Shown: positions 10,406 to 21,475 of the stretch, in pieces | Layout: every line of letters starts with the position of its first letter | Numbering within the stretch: the stretch's first letter is position 1 | The notes under the pieces: generated by a model | What the model was told of the DNA's origin: nothing | Databases searched by the model: none | What the model saw: the letters and a program-made list of their open reading frames with translations, nothing else | Made by a program: the position numbers and the translations under genes | DNA from: Cervus elaphus | Lineage: Eukaryota; Chordata; Mammalia; Artiodactyla; Cervidae | DNA length: 64,000 bases | Direction: 5' to 3' | Assembly (NCBI RefSeq): GCF_910594005.1 | Contig: NC_057843.1 | Location: 34,941,001-35,005,000, forward strand

Positions 10406-11259
10406 TGGAAACCTACTCTTGAGTAGCTCGGTACTGTGTCCCTCAAAGAAGAGAGTCAGCACAGCTACCCAACGAAGAGACAGTGCCTCTACCCAAGTCG
10501 CTTCCACCACCATCACCCAGTCAGCCTGGAAAATCTGCAGATGGGTTTCCTGCACTTTTTGATGTTTCTTTCAAAATAAGCTTATCCTATGCATATTTCA
10601 TATATATATTTTCATGTAATTTGTGAATATTTAGCTAGGTTTTAAAAACCTTATCCTTGTGGCTGCTACTGAAGATGAGGACAGTAAGTAATCAACATAA
10701 TAAGTACATCTGATGATATATTGCTGGTGATACAGGCTATAAAATAGAGCAGCTAAGGAAACTGAGGCAGAGAGCAGGAATGATTGGCCCAAGCTGAATG
10801 TGAAAGTGAGGACTGAAGCGTGTCCAGAACTCTGGTCCCTTGACTGTGTCTGCACTTTATTTAGACTGTATTGCCTCTCCTGGACTCAGGAGCCATTCTT
10901 CTTTCTCCACATGGATTCCTTCATCATGTTTCAGGACCTCTTCTTTCTCCTGAGAACTGAAGGCCATATCTGATCTCAGCTACTGGAAATCATGACTTAA
11001 ATTCTCAGTGCTTTGGGCTGATCGTTTGCTATTTCTGTCTTTTGTGTGTTTCCAAGGGAATTTGAGCTCAACTCTAATATGCGGTGTAACTTTAATTTGT
11101 GCTATTCTTAATGACAAATTCCTTTTGTTTTCTTCAGAATGATTGGGGTAAGTAAGGTAAAGGACATACTGATAAACAGGGTTTTATAAAAACCATCTTA
11201 AGTTTTCTCAGCAGAATTTTGAAATTTTTCATTGTTCTAATCAAGTGTTTGATTTTATG
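10406..11259. other. Intronic with a MIR remnant
   Basis: Within otherwise unremarkable sequence, 10720-10860 resembles MIR in reverse (AAGGAAACTGAGGCAGAG, then GATTGGCCCAAGCTGAATGTG, then CAGAACTCTGGTCCC). No coding evidence. Confidence 0.5.
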
Positions 11260-12340
11260 ACTATACCACAATTTATTGATTCATGCCACTGTTGAGCATT
11301 TAGGCTATTTATAGCTTACACCACTTTTTATAGTAACAATTATGTTAGTGTTGAGCATTTAAGTTATGAGTGAAAATGAATGAAACTGCTGGATGATAGG
11401 GTTGGTGTATATTTAGCTTTATTAAATGCTACAAAACACTTTTTCTCACTTTTTACTAGTTTGCACCCCATCAACAGTATATGAGTGTTCATTTGTTCCA
11501 CCACCTCACCAACATGTATTATTCAATTTCTAACTTTAAATATTCTGGTGAGTGTATTGTGATTTCTCATCATGATATTAATTTGTGATACTATCATGAA
11601 TAATACTGTTGAGCATCTTTTTGTATGTTCTGTGGCCATTTGACAATTTTCTTTGTCAATTGCCTGTTCAAGGCTTTTGCCTCTACCTTCTCCCCGCAAA
11701 AGACAGATAACACAGTGAGAAGTGAATAGATAGTATCAGACCTGTGGTGGATGTGTTTTGCAAATACCTTCTTCCATTCTGTGGAATGACCTTTTCTAAT
11801 AATGCTTGTGATGAGCACACATCTTTAATTTTAATTAATTCCAACTTATTAATTTTTATTGTTTTGACTTTGCCTTGTTTCAGGAATCTTTGCCTATTCC
11901 AAGGCTGCAAAAATGCTTTCTACGTTATTTTCCATAAGAATCACTGTTTATGTTTCACATTTAGGTTTCTAATCTATGTGGAGTTGGTTTTGTATATGAT
12001 GTGAGGTAGGGGGTCAATATATGTCATTATTCATATAGATATCCCTTGACTCAGTTCTATGAACTGCATTGGTTATTCTTTTCCACTGCATAACAAGGAC
12101 ACAGTTGTTTATAAATCAGTTGTCTGAATGCATGTGGATATGTTTCTAGAGTTGTTATTCTGCTTCACTGGTCCCTTTTTCCCTGACCCAATACTTCACT
12201 GTCTTAATTTCTGTGGCTTTGTAATAAGTCTTTTAATAAGTAACTAGTATGATCATCTTAAACAGGTATTCCCTTGACATTTATTCCTCTAAAAAAAAGA
12301 ACAATTTTGATAGTTTTGATATTGATCAAGTATTCAGCAG
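11260..12340 (-). mobile_element. Old L1M ORF2 remnant
   Basis: Reverse-strand ancient L1. A minus frame at 11910-11683 reads KINKLELIKIKDVCSSQALL, then KVIPQNGRRYLQNTSTTGLI, equivalent to the 'LDLIKIKNFCSSKDTI' region of ORF2. Further left are degenerate reversed ORF2 phrases (CTAGTTTGCACCCCATCAAC, AATACTGTTGAGCATCTTTT). Many stops; much older than the L1 at 8951-10216. Confidence 0.75.
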
Positions 12341-13040
12341 CCTTGATAAATTCACTTATTTTAGTATTCATCGTCTCCTCATTTTTTACACATTCTAGTA
12401 ATTTGTAATGTCGGCTACTTCCTATCCAAAGACAGGCACATCCAGCCTGCTGTCAGAAACTGGTCCAAGGAACACACACTTACTGTTTAGAATGTCAATC
12501 ATTTAAAAAACTTGAGTGAAAACTTCACTCCTTTTAGATTATTAACCTAACTGGAATTGGGGGCTTTATCCCTGGGCAGAAACTGTGTAAGAAAACTAGC
12601 ATCTATGGAGATAAAATGATACTAAATACTCCTTGTCAGTACAGTGGTGAGATCAATTGAGATCTCAGACACATAAGTTACTTCAGTTATATCACCAAGA
12701 AGGAACATCATGCTGTGTGGTTTTAGCCAATGGTTAAAAGGCATTTTAAAACAGTTTGCGCCCTCTGATCTACATGGCAGGATATTTATGATTGAAAGAA
12801 GGAACAGAGAGGCACACATAGTTCCAACTTACTAATTTTCCTAAATCACAGAACAATCTACTACTGAAAAATTCTGAAATCTCACGACAGTGATTTTATT
12901 AGTGATTACTCTCAGAAGAGGACCAAAATAAATCAGTTGCAGCTAAAAGAAGCCAATTTGCCTGCCTGTATATAAAGTGTGGTAAAGTACTGAATAGAAA
13001 ATACATTAAAAAAAGTCTTTGAGAGTGGGTGAGAAAAATA
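12341..13040. other. Intronic, no gene seen
   Basis: No recognisable repeat or coding evidence; a 65-codon minus frame at 12622-12819 is considered chance. Confidence 0.4.
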
Positions 13041-13585
13041 TATAATCCTTTGGGTCATTAGCATTTCCTATATACAAACCACCCCCAAACTTAGTAGCTT
13101 AATCCAATATCTATATATTTATTTCATAGTGCTGTGGGTTGTCAGCTTGGACTGGTTTCAGTTAGTTGGTTTTGCTGCTGTCGGCCGTACCAGGCTCATC
13201 CTTGCTGGGCTTGCTTATGAGTCTGTGATCTGTTGCCAGGTCCTATGGGGGATGACTTGTCTAAGACAGCTCAGATGGGTGTCTTATCTCTATTCCCCAT
13301 GAGCTCTCATCCTCTGGCAGGCTTGCTTGGGCTGATGGTGACAGGAGACTCAAGATCAGCAGAGAGCATGCAAAGCTGCCTCCTTAAGGTTCTATGGCTT
13401 CTTTAGACTCAGGGTCAGAATGTACATAATGCTGTTTCTGCCCTGTTCTGCTGGTCAAATCAAGGAATGAGGCCAACCAGTGAGGGATAGCCCCCCCCGC
13501 CACTTGATACGGTTTTAGGAAGGTGGCATTATGGGGTCACCTTTTACAGCATCCATACAACAGACTACAGTGCTCTATGATGTGT
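13041..13585. mobile_element. Ancient LTR-like repeat, subfamily not determined
   Basis: Pieces such as CCCAAACTTAGTAGCTTAAT, TGCTGTGGGTTGTCAGCTTG, GAGCTCTCATCCTCTGGCAG and GCAGAGAGCATGCAAAGCTG resemble a common mammalian LTR-type repeat read in reverse. Strongly diverged and non-coding. Confidence 0.5.
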
Positions 13586-13629
13586 TTTAAAGACAGATGT
13601 GAAATACTGGTAGTTTTCAACTTATCTTA

Positions 13630-14877
13630 CATGCTAGCAAAGTAAAGCTCAAAATTCTCCAAGCCAGACTTCAACCATACGTGAACTGTGAACTTCCAGA
13701 TGGTCAAGCTGGATTTAGAAAAGGCAAAGGAATCAGAGATCATATTGCCAACATCTGTTGGATCATCAAAAAAGCAAGAGAGTTCCAGAAAAACATCTAC
13801 TCTGCTTTACTAACTACGCCAAAGCCTTTGTCTGTGTGGATCACAACAAACTGTGGAAAATTCTTTAAGAGATGGGAATGCCCGACCACCTGACATGCCT
13901 CCAGAGAAATCTATATGCAGGTCAAGAAGCAACAGTTAGAACTGGACATGGAACAACAGACTGGTGCAAAATTGGAAAAGGAGTACGTCAAGGCTGTATA
14001 TTGTCACCCTGCTTATTTAACTGATATGCAGAGTACATCATGAGAAATGCCAGGCTAGATGAAGCACAAGCTGGAATCAAGATTGCCAGGAGAAATATCA
14101 ATAACCTCTGCTACGCAGATGACACCTTATGGCAGAAAGTGAAGAACTAAAGAGCCTCTTGATGAAAGTGAAAGAGGAGCGTGAAAAAGTTGGCTTAACT
14201 CAACATTTAGAAACCTAAGATCATGGCATCTGGTCCCATCACTTCATGGCAAATACATGGGGAAACAATGGAAACAGTGATAGACTTTATTTTTGGGGGC
14301 TCCAAAATCACTGCAGATGGTGACTGCAGCCATGAAATTGAAAGACGCCTGCTGCTTGGAAGAAAAGTTATGACCAACCACAGCATATTAAAAAGCAGAG
14401 ACATTACTTTGCCAACAAAGGTCCACCTAGTCAAGGCTATGGTTTTTCCAGTGGTCATGCATGGATGTGAGAGTTGGACTATAAAGAAAACTGAGTGCAG
14501 AAGAAGTGATGCTTTTGAACTGTGGTGTTGGAGAAGACCTTTGAGAGTCCCTTGGACTGCAAGGAGATCCAACCAGTCCATCCTAAAGGAGATCAGTCCT
14601 GGGTGTTCATTGGAGGGACTGATGCTGAAGCTGAAACTCCAGTACTTTGGCCACCTCATGCGAAGAGCTGACTCATTGAAAAAGACCCTGATGCTGGGAA
14701 AGATTGAGGACAGGAGGAGAAGGGGACAACAGAGGATGAGATGGTTGGATGGCATCACCGACTCAATGGACATGGGTTTGGGTAGACTCCGGGAGTTGGT
14801 GATGGACAGGGAGGCCTGGTGTATGGCAGTTCATGGGGTCACAAAGAGTCGGGCACGACTGAGTGACTGAACTGAAC
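13630..14877 (+). mobile_element. BovB LINE, 5'-truncated, plus strand
   Basis: Plus-strand BovB running from within the reverse transcriptase (GCTCAAAATTCTCCAAGCCA; protein DGQAGFRKGKGIRDHIANIC) through the YADD motif (codons TAC GCA GAT GAC near 14110). It then runs through the C-terminal domain (14223-14870: GGSKITADGDCSHEIERR, then MHGCESWTIKKTECRR, then GRLRELVMDREAW) to the 3' end AACTGAACTGA. A premature stop and frameshifts (near 13893 and 14120-14220) break the frame. It is followed at once by a second BovB 3' piece. Confidence 0.92.
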
Positions 14878-15332
14878 TGAGTCAAAGCTATGGTTTTTCC
14901 AGTAGTCATGTACGGACATGAGAGTTGGACTATAAAGAAAGCTGAGCACCGAAAAATTGATGCTTTTGAACTGTGGTGTTGGAGAATGTTCTTGAGAGTC
15001 CCTTGGACTGCAAGGAGATCCCACCAGTCCATCCTAAAGGAAATCAGTCCTGATTATTCATTGGAGGGACTGATGCTGAAGCTGAAACTCTATATTTTGG
15101 TCACCTGATGTGAAGAAGTGACTCGTTTGAAAAGACCCTGATGCTGGGAAAGATTGAAGGTGGGAGGAGAAGGGGATGACAGAGGATGAGATTGTTGGAT
15201 GGCATCACTGACTCGATGGACATGAGTTTGAGTAAGCTCTGGGAGTTGGTGATGGACAGGGAAGCCTGGTGTGCTGCAGTCCATGGGGTTGCAAAGAATC
15301 AGACACGGTTGAGTGACTGAACTGAATTGAAA
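14878..15332 (+). mobile_element. Second BovB 3' segment, tandem with the first
   Basis: Directly after the first copy's 3' end, the sequence jumps back to the BovB position of about 14430 (AAAGCTATGGTTTTTCCAGT; protein VVMYGHESWTIKKAEHRK) and runs again to the BovB 3' end at about 15332. The two 3' segments (14431-14877 and 14881-15332) are the same part of BovB, in the same direction, with similar but not identical sequence. Confidence 0.88.
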
Positions 15333-15654
15333 ATGACATAAAAATATACTGACACAGTAGTTCTATAATTTTTTTCCTAGGCCACACCAATCACTGGAGT
15401 TTCACTGCCGTAGGTAATTTGCAGTGTGAATATTTTTCACATATATTTCATGTGACAGTAGATGAAACTGAAATCTTTTATTGATAGGCAATTTGCTTTT
15501 TGTCCACCGGTCCCCTTCTAGAATCAAACACTTGCTGTTAACACCACATATTAAAGTCACCATGTGACAGCTGATATCAACATGATGTAACACACAGAGG
15601 AGAAAAGAGATTGTTGTTTGAGATTTTCATACAATGTCCTCAATGTCTAGATTG

Positions 15655-16470
15655 GTCATAACTTTTCTTCCAAGCATCAAGCGTCTTTTCATTTCATGGC
15701 TGTAGTCACCATCTGCAATGACTTTGGAGCCCCCCAAAATAAAGTCTGTCACTGTTTCCATTGTTTTCCCATCTATTTTGCCATGAAATGATGTGACTGG
15801 TTGCCGTGGTCTTAGTTTTCTGAATGTTGAGTTCTAAGCCAACTTTTTCACACTCCTCTTTCACTTTCATCAAGAGACTGTTAGTTCTCTTCACTTTCTG
15901 CCATAAGGGTGGTATCATCTGCATATCTGGGGTTATTGATATTTCTCCTGGCAGTCTTGATTCCAGCTTGTGCTTCATCCAGCTCGGCATCTTGCATGAT
16001 GTACTCTGCATATAAGTTAGATAAGCAGGGTGACCATATACAGCCTCGACGTACTCCTTTCCTGATTTGGAACCAGTCTGTTGTTCCATGTCCAGTTCTA
16101 ACTGTTGCTTCTTGACCTGCATATAGATTTCTCTGGAGGCATGTCAGGTGGTCTGTATTCCCATCTCTTGAAGAATTTTCCATAGTTTGTTGTGATCCAC
16201 ACAGTCAAAGGCTTTAGCAGAAGTAGATGTTTTTCTGGAACTCTCTTGCTTTTTCGACGATCCAACAGATGTTGCCAATTTGATCTCTGGTTCTTCTGCC
16301 TTTTCTAAATCTAGCTTGAACATCTAGAAGTTCACAGTTCATGTATGGTTGAAGCCTGGCTTGGAGAATTTTGAGCATTACTTTGCTAGCGTGTGAGATG
16401 TGTGGTACTGTTTGGTAGTTTGAACATTCTTTGGCATTACCTTTCTTTGGGATTGGAATGAAAACTATCT
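15655..16470 (-). mobile_element. BovB internal fragment, minus strand
   Basis: Minus frames 16183-15881 and 16122-15706 encode the reverse transcriptase palm: DHLTCLQRNLYAGQEATVRT, GVRRGCIWSPCLSNLYAEY, and an intact RYADDTTLMAE, then LELNIQKTKTTATSH. The usual BovB 3' end is missing on its left side, so both ends are truncated. It covers the same region as 13630-14390 in the opposite direction. Confidence 0.88.
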
Positions 16471-16793
16471 CATTTTAGAAGTTATTGATTGTGTGTTTTT
16501 GGCAATACTTGTACTTCATTAGTATAATGGGAATATATATGAATACATATTTTTATGTATTTTTTAAACATGTGCTATATGTGTGTACAGCCTGTGTACA
16601 CCGTGTTTTTGTATGGTGTGTATTCACCCATCTAGATTTGAAAGTGATGAAGATTTATGCTATGAAGAGTGTTGACTCTAGTAACAATATCTGTGGAGGA
16701 AGTGATCAAAATTTCTAAAAGCATAGCTTTCACAAATGGTTTTATAAAGTAATATGATAATGCGTCATATTTAAATCTGTGCTTAAAAAATAA
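16471..16793. other. Intronic, AT-rich
   Basis: AT-rich sequence with TATG/TGTG-rich stretches; no supported coding content. Confidence 0.4.
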
Positions 16794-16918
16794 TTGTGTG
16801 TGTGTGTAAGTCTCTCAGTCATGTCAGACTGTGACCCCATGGACTGTAGCCCACCAGGCTCCTTTGCCCATGGAATTCTCCAGGCAAGAATACTGGAGTG
16901 GGTTGCCATTTCCTTCTC
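16794..16918 (-). mobile_element. Bov-tA SINE, partial
   Basis: Reverse Bov-tA: a short TG run at 16795-16806, then AAGTCTCTCAGTCATGTCAG, CCCATGGACTGTAGCCCACC and AATACTGGAGTGGGTTGCC. The tRNA-derived head is missing (truncated at about 16918). Confidence 0.85.
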
Positions 16919-18064
16919 TTTTAAAAAACATTAAAGGAAACATAATAAAAGCAAGGGCCCATGTATTCAGTTTGTGATGGAAAGTGCTATTAAGCATACT
17001 GCAAATGTGAAGAAATTCCTAATTTGTTGACATTTTATTTTATTATTTTTTTAATTGTTGACATTTTAATTTGGGACTTAATCCCCCACAGAATAAAAGT
17101 TAGGGACACCCCCTCACATCACACCGGCCCCTCACAGCTGCTGCCATTCCCAACTCGTGCTTGCTCCTGCTATGGTAGTGTCTGGGTACTCCTTTACTTA
17201 AAAATCTAGATTTCTGTGTTTTTGAAAGCTTCTAGGATGATGCCTAGATCCAGCTGAGAAATTTGGCTGATGCTCTTATTTTGCATTTCCTTTTGTTTTA
17301 GTCCTACGGGTCATTCGAATAAGATTGCAGTCAGTATCTAGAAAGTGTGGTATTTAGAAAGTTACTACATCTCCTTTGCAAGTAGGCTTTTAAAGACTTT
17401 AAACTCCTTTTCTTAGATATCTGTACTGTACTGTGTAGTTTGTTTGAGTATTTTATAGATGTGTTATAAAAATGACAGTATTTTGCAACGTCTTTTTCCA
17501 GAAATCTCAAATATAGTTTCTGAAAGAGTGGCTGTGGGAAAAATATATATATATTTTTCCTTCCTAGACTGACACATTTTGGTATGGGAAATGCATAGTG
17601 CTTTTATTGCTGCAGGAAATTTTCGTACTTTATTATCAAATCACTTTATAATGCCACTGCTTTTGAAAAATAACCATTGTGTGTCTTCATTTCTTCTTTC
17701 AACATGGCCGTTTTGCCCTGGGCAACTTTATAATAAAGTACACTCTGGCTGGCGTCTTTCCACCTGGATAACTGCCCCATATATCCCTGTGAATTCACCA
17801 TCTAATGCATTACTAACTACTCCAAATTAGTCAACATGTAGTTCTGCTAAAATTGAAATGAAACAGAAAAAAAACTCCATAAGGAAAAGAACTTGATGAC
17901 AATATACAAAATAAATGTGTCTCAAGATGTTATAAATGTGTGTTTCATGTTATTCATTCTATTATTGTTAATATCATGTGAGAATTTTAAAAAATCTGTT
18001 TTTGGTTAATCATTTCTACTTCTAAGAACACCTATAAACTCTTTGACTCTAATATACTCAAGCA
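16919..18064. other. Intronic, no gene seen
   Basis: AT-rich, unique-looking. The open frame at 17579-17830 has no recognisable domain. Confidence 0.4.
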
Positions 18065-18068
18065 CGTA

Positions 18069-18268
18069 ATGTGTGTGTGTGTGAAAGTCGCTCAGTTGTG
18101 TCCAACTCTGAGATCCCATGGACTGTAGCCCGCGAGGCTCCTCTTTCCATGGGGGTTCTCCAGGCAGGAATACTGGAGCGGGTTGTCACGCTCTCATCCA
18201 GGGATCGAATCCAGGTCTCCCGCACTGCAGGCGGATTCTTTAGTAACTGAGCCACCAGGGAAGCCCCA
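18069..18268 (-). mobile_element. Bov-tA SINE, full length
   Basis: Reverse Bov-tA from (TG)n and AAGTCGCTCAGTTGTGTCC through GGAATACTGGAGCGGGTTG to the tRNA-derived head read in reverse (ATCGAATCCAGGTCTCCCG, with the B-box; CTGAGCCACCAGGGAAGCCC). The next element (18547) is head-to-head with it. Confidence 0.9.
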
Positions 18269-18546
18269 AGTACACAATAATGGGTACCTAAGTTAAAAAC
18301 TGTTTTTTGAAAGGATTTTTGACTCATGGGGTAAATTTTCTTTTGTGCATTATTTACGCATTTAAGATGGCGACTTTCAAATAATTTTATTCAGTGAGAT
18401 CCTCTCATCATTCCTTCTTGTATCCAACTTTTAAGGTTCTCTTCCCCCTTCATTGGGGCCAATCTTAGATTGTTTCTCTGCCAGTTGAAGAGGAGTACTT
18501 TTCTTTGTGTTGCTCATTTTCTGATTAATCATGACCTCATCTAAAC

Positions 18547-18755
18547 TGAGCTTCCCTTGTGGCTCAGCTGGTAAAGAATCCGCCTGCAGTGCGGGAAACC
18601 TGGGTTCGATCCCTGGTTTGGGAAGGTCCTCTGGAGAAGAAAATGTCAACCCACTCCGGTGTTCTGGCCTGGAGAATTCCATGGGATATATAGTCCATAG
18701 GGTTGCAAAGAGTTGGACAAGACTGAGCAACTTTCACTTCATTTCACTTCATCTA
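18547..18755 (+). mobile_element. Bov-tA SINE, full length
   Basis: Plus-strand Bov-tA: GCTTCCCTTGTGGCTCAGCT (A-box side), GGGTTCGATCCCTGG (B-box), the BovA body GAGAATTCCATGGGATATA, and the tail ACTTTCACTTCATTTCACTT. Confidence 0.9.
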
Positions 18756-19220
18756 AGCTAGCATTATAGTAAGTCAGAGATGAAACAAATAGAATGCTCT
18801 GCAGGAAAGAAAATTAGTTTGGATCCTAGACCCTCTCCTGAGACTAACCAGATATGTGTCCAGAGGTTATGAATTTCATGATGTCCTTTCACTTTATTAT
18901 CTGCTACATGAGGAGGTTGCCCAAGATGATGTATAAATTTTCTGATTTTTGTTAATCTTTTGTTTCATTCATGGAGAAAGGTAGATGTGAAGAAGGCACT
19001 AACAATAAAGAAGAGTACAATATAACAGAAAATAAATGTGGTGGGTGAGAAAGGAGGAGAGTGTATAATGTATGTGTACATTGATATTCGTCCTGTTTAC
19101 CCTTTCTTTAGATTATGTTTCTTTTTGGTTAATCATCATTTATTTGGTTTCTTCACACAGAGCTTAACTCCTCTACTATATGTGCTGTTCATAGATTTCC
19201 ACAGACACACGGGATATGTC
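18756..19220. other. Intronic, no feature seen
   Basis: Unique-looking AT-rich sequence between SINEs; nothing coding recognised. Confidence 0.4.
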
Positions 19221-19425
19221 TGGGCTTTGCTAGTGGCTCAGACGGTAAAGAATCCACCTGCAAGGTGGGAGATGTGGGCTCGATCCCTCGGTTGGGAAAA
19301 TCCTCTGGAGAAAGGAATTGCTACCCACTCCAGTATTCTTGCCTGGAAAAACCCATGCACAGAGGAGTCTGGCAGGCTACAGTCCATGGGGTTGCAAAGA
19401 GTCAGACACAACTGAGCAACTAAGA
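19221..19425 (+). mobile_element. Bov-tA SINE, full length
   Basis: Plus-strand Bov-tA: GGGCTTTGCTAGTGGCTCAG, AAGAATCCACCTGCAAGGTG, CCACTCCAGTATTCTTGCC, TCCATGGGGTTGCAAAGAG. A (CA)n array follows its 3' end. Confidence 0.9.
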
Positions 19426-19434
19426 CACATATGT

Positions 19435-19481
19435 GCACACACACATGCACACACACACACACACACGCAGACACACACACA
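19435..19481. repeat. (CA)n microsatellite
   Basis: Interrupted CA array with ATGC and CG interruptions, directly at the 3' end of the Bov-tA copy, a usual place for such arrays. Confidence 0.9.
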
Positions 19482-19484
19482 GTA

Positions 19485-20364
19485 AGTCATAAGGACAACA
19501 GCGAGGAAATGAAGAGAAGATGCTTTAATTTCACATTCCCTAGCCATTCACGATGGCCTCTCACAGTTCTACTATGTCTTTGTTGCTGGAAGTAACGTGA
19601 AAGAACATTCCTTGGAACTGGATGTTTCTATCCTGGGGATGTTCCCTCAGAGAAGAGCTAAACTCCCATCATGAAAAATGGGAACCACAGCTATTCACTG
19701 ACAGACATCAGTGCTGTCTCTGCCCCATTTAACAGATCCATCCTTTTAATTGGTGACAATATTTATGTCATCTAAGTCTGTGAATTGACCTTCCCATAAG
19801 GCAAGCCAACTCCAGTTACAACTTAGGACAGAAAGGGAAATTTAGGAGCCATCCATAGTGTTTTGACTTCCATGCCCAGAAATTTAAATTGGTTCTGAAT
19901 TTATGCACTCAAACTATACTAGAATTAGTATACCTAAAATTACACCTAAATTACACCTAAATTACACCTAAAATTAGTGGATTTAGAAAGTAGTATACTA
20001 GATTTAGGAAGTAATATTCTAGACGCAGGCCTTGAAAGTTCTCATTTTTAATGTAAATTTTTTCTTCAACATTAATGAACTCTTCTAGGATGTTGTTTCC
20101 CCTCTTTGGCACTGTGACATTTTGGTCCAGATACTTCTTTGGTGTGGAAAGTGGCCTTGTGGACTGTCGGATGTTTACCATCATCCCAGGGCCCTTCCTG
20201 TTAGATGCTATTATCACTCTCCTTGTGTTGTGACAACAAAATATGTCTCCAGACTTTGCTTGTTGTCCCCGGGGAAGGGGAAAAATCATCTTCAGTTGAG
20301 AGTGATTGGTCCAGGGCTGTGATCATTCTGAAGATGAAATGATTGATGTTAATACCTGTGTGTA
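19485..20364. other. Intronic, with one short minisatellite
   Basis: Non-coding, unique-looking sequence; its only structure is the tandem repeat at 19932-19977. Confidence 0.45.
19932..19977. repeat. Short tandem repeat, four units of 11-12 bp
   Basis: Four consecutive units ACCTAAA(A)TTAC, the last ending TTAG. The outer units are 12 bp and the middle two 11 bp. Confidence 0.85.
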
Positions 20365-20365
20365 G

Positions 20366-20625
20366 GAGAAGGCAATGGCACCCCACTCCAGTACTCTTGC
20401 CTGGAAAATCCCATGGACGGAGGAGCCTGGTAGGCTGCAGTCCATGGGGTTGCTAGGAGTCGGACACGACTGAGTGACTTCACTTTCACGCATTGAAGAA
20501 GGAAATGGCAACCCACTCTAGTGTTCTTGCCTGGAGAATCCCAGGGGGAGCCTGGTGGGCTGCCGTCCATGGGGTCACACAGAGTCGGACATGACTGATC
20601 AGACTTAGCAGCAGCAGTAGCAAAC
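20366..20625 (+). mobile_element. Bov-A2 SINE (dimer)
   Basis: Two BovA units in tandem: GGAGAAGGCAATGGCACCCC opens the first, GAAGAAGGAAATGGCAACCC opens the second (about 20494). Each contains the TCCATGGGGT...GAGTCGGACA core, and the element ends in AGCAGCAGCAGTAGC. This is the normal Bov-A2 structure, and the copy is little diverged. Confidence 0.92.
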
Positions 20626-20756
20626 ACCTGTGAGTAGGTAAACCAGGTTCTGTTGAGCTCTAGTAATGAAGTGTTTAAAAGCTATTAAATACTGTTATTA
20701 AAAGACTCTTTGTTTTAAAAATAATCCTAAGGAAAAAAGTAATCATTGCTAAAGTA

Positions 20757-20966
20757 TTAGTCACTCAGTTGTGTCCAACTCTTTGCAGCCCCATGGACTT
20801 GTAGCTTGCCAGGCTTCTCTGTCCATGGTATTTTCCAGGCAAGCATACTGGAGTGGGTTGCCAGTCCCTTCTCCAGGGAATGTGCCCAACCCAGGTACCA
20901 AACATGGGTCTCCCACGTTGCAGGCAGATTCTTTACCATCTGAGCCACCAGGGAATCCCCAGTGAT
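20757..20966 (-). mobile_element. Bov-tA SINE, full length
   Basis: Reverse Bov-tA: TTAGTCACTCAGTTGTGTCC, GCATACTGGAGTGGGTTGCC, ACCATCTGAGCCACCAGGGA. Confidence 0.9.
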
Positions 20967-21265
20967 TGCTAAAGGGAGTGGTAAATTCTCCACAACATTC
21001 ATTTGAATATTTACTTTTCATAGTAATTAAGTAAAACAGTTGTCATGTACTGCTAGATTTTTACTACGTATTGATGTAAATAAAACAAATGGACATAATA
21101 GCTAAAATTTTATTACTTATAATGTATTTTAAAAGTAAGATATATTTTAAACAAATTACTTTGATGCATTAAAAAGATACTCTCTTGTTTTTTAATATAA
21201 TGAAAAAGAGTAATAAGTTAGGAATGATGGTTTCACATCCGTTTAGCAGTACCCAAAGATTAAAG

Positions 21266-21475
21266 TGTTTCCCTGATGGCTCAGAGGTAAAGAATCTGCC
21301 TGTCAGTGCAGGGAGATGTGGGTTTGATTCCTGGGTTAGGGAGATCCCCTGGAGAATGAAATGGCAACCTACTCCAGCGTTCTTACTGGCAAATCCCACG
21401 GACAGAGGATCCTGGCAGAGTACAGTCCATGGGGTTGCAAAGAATCAAACACAACTTAACCACTAGACAACAACA
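21266..21475 (+). mobile_element. Bov-tA SINE, diverged
   Basis: Plus-strand Bov-tA: TTCCCTGATGGCTCAGAGG, GATCCCCTGGAGAATGAAAT, TCCATGGGGTTGCAAAGAAT, ending in ACAACAACAATGACAAC. Confidence 0.88.

Noticed and set aside
18547..18755. tRNA gene suggested by A-box and B-box-like sequence
   Set aside because: The tRNA-like part is the head of a Bov-tA SINE, cannot fold into a full tRNA and recurs in many copies across the window.
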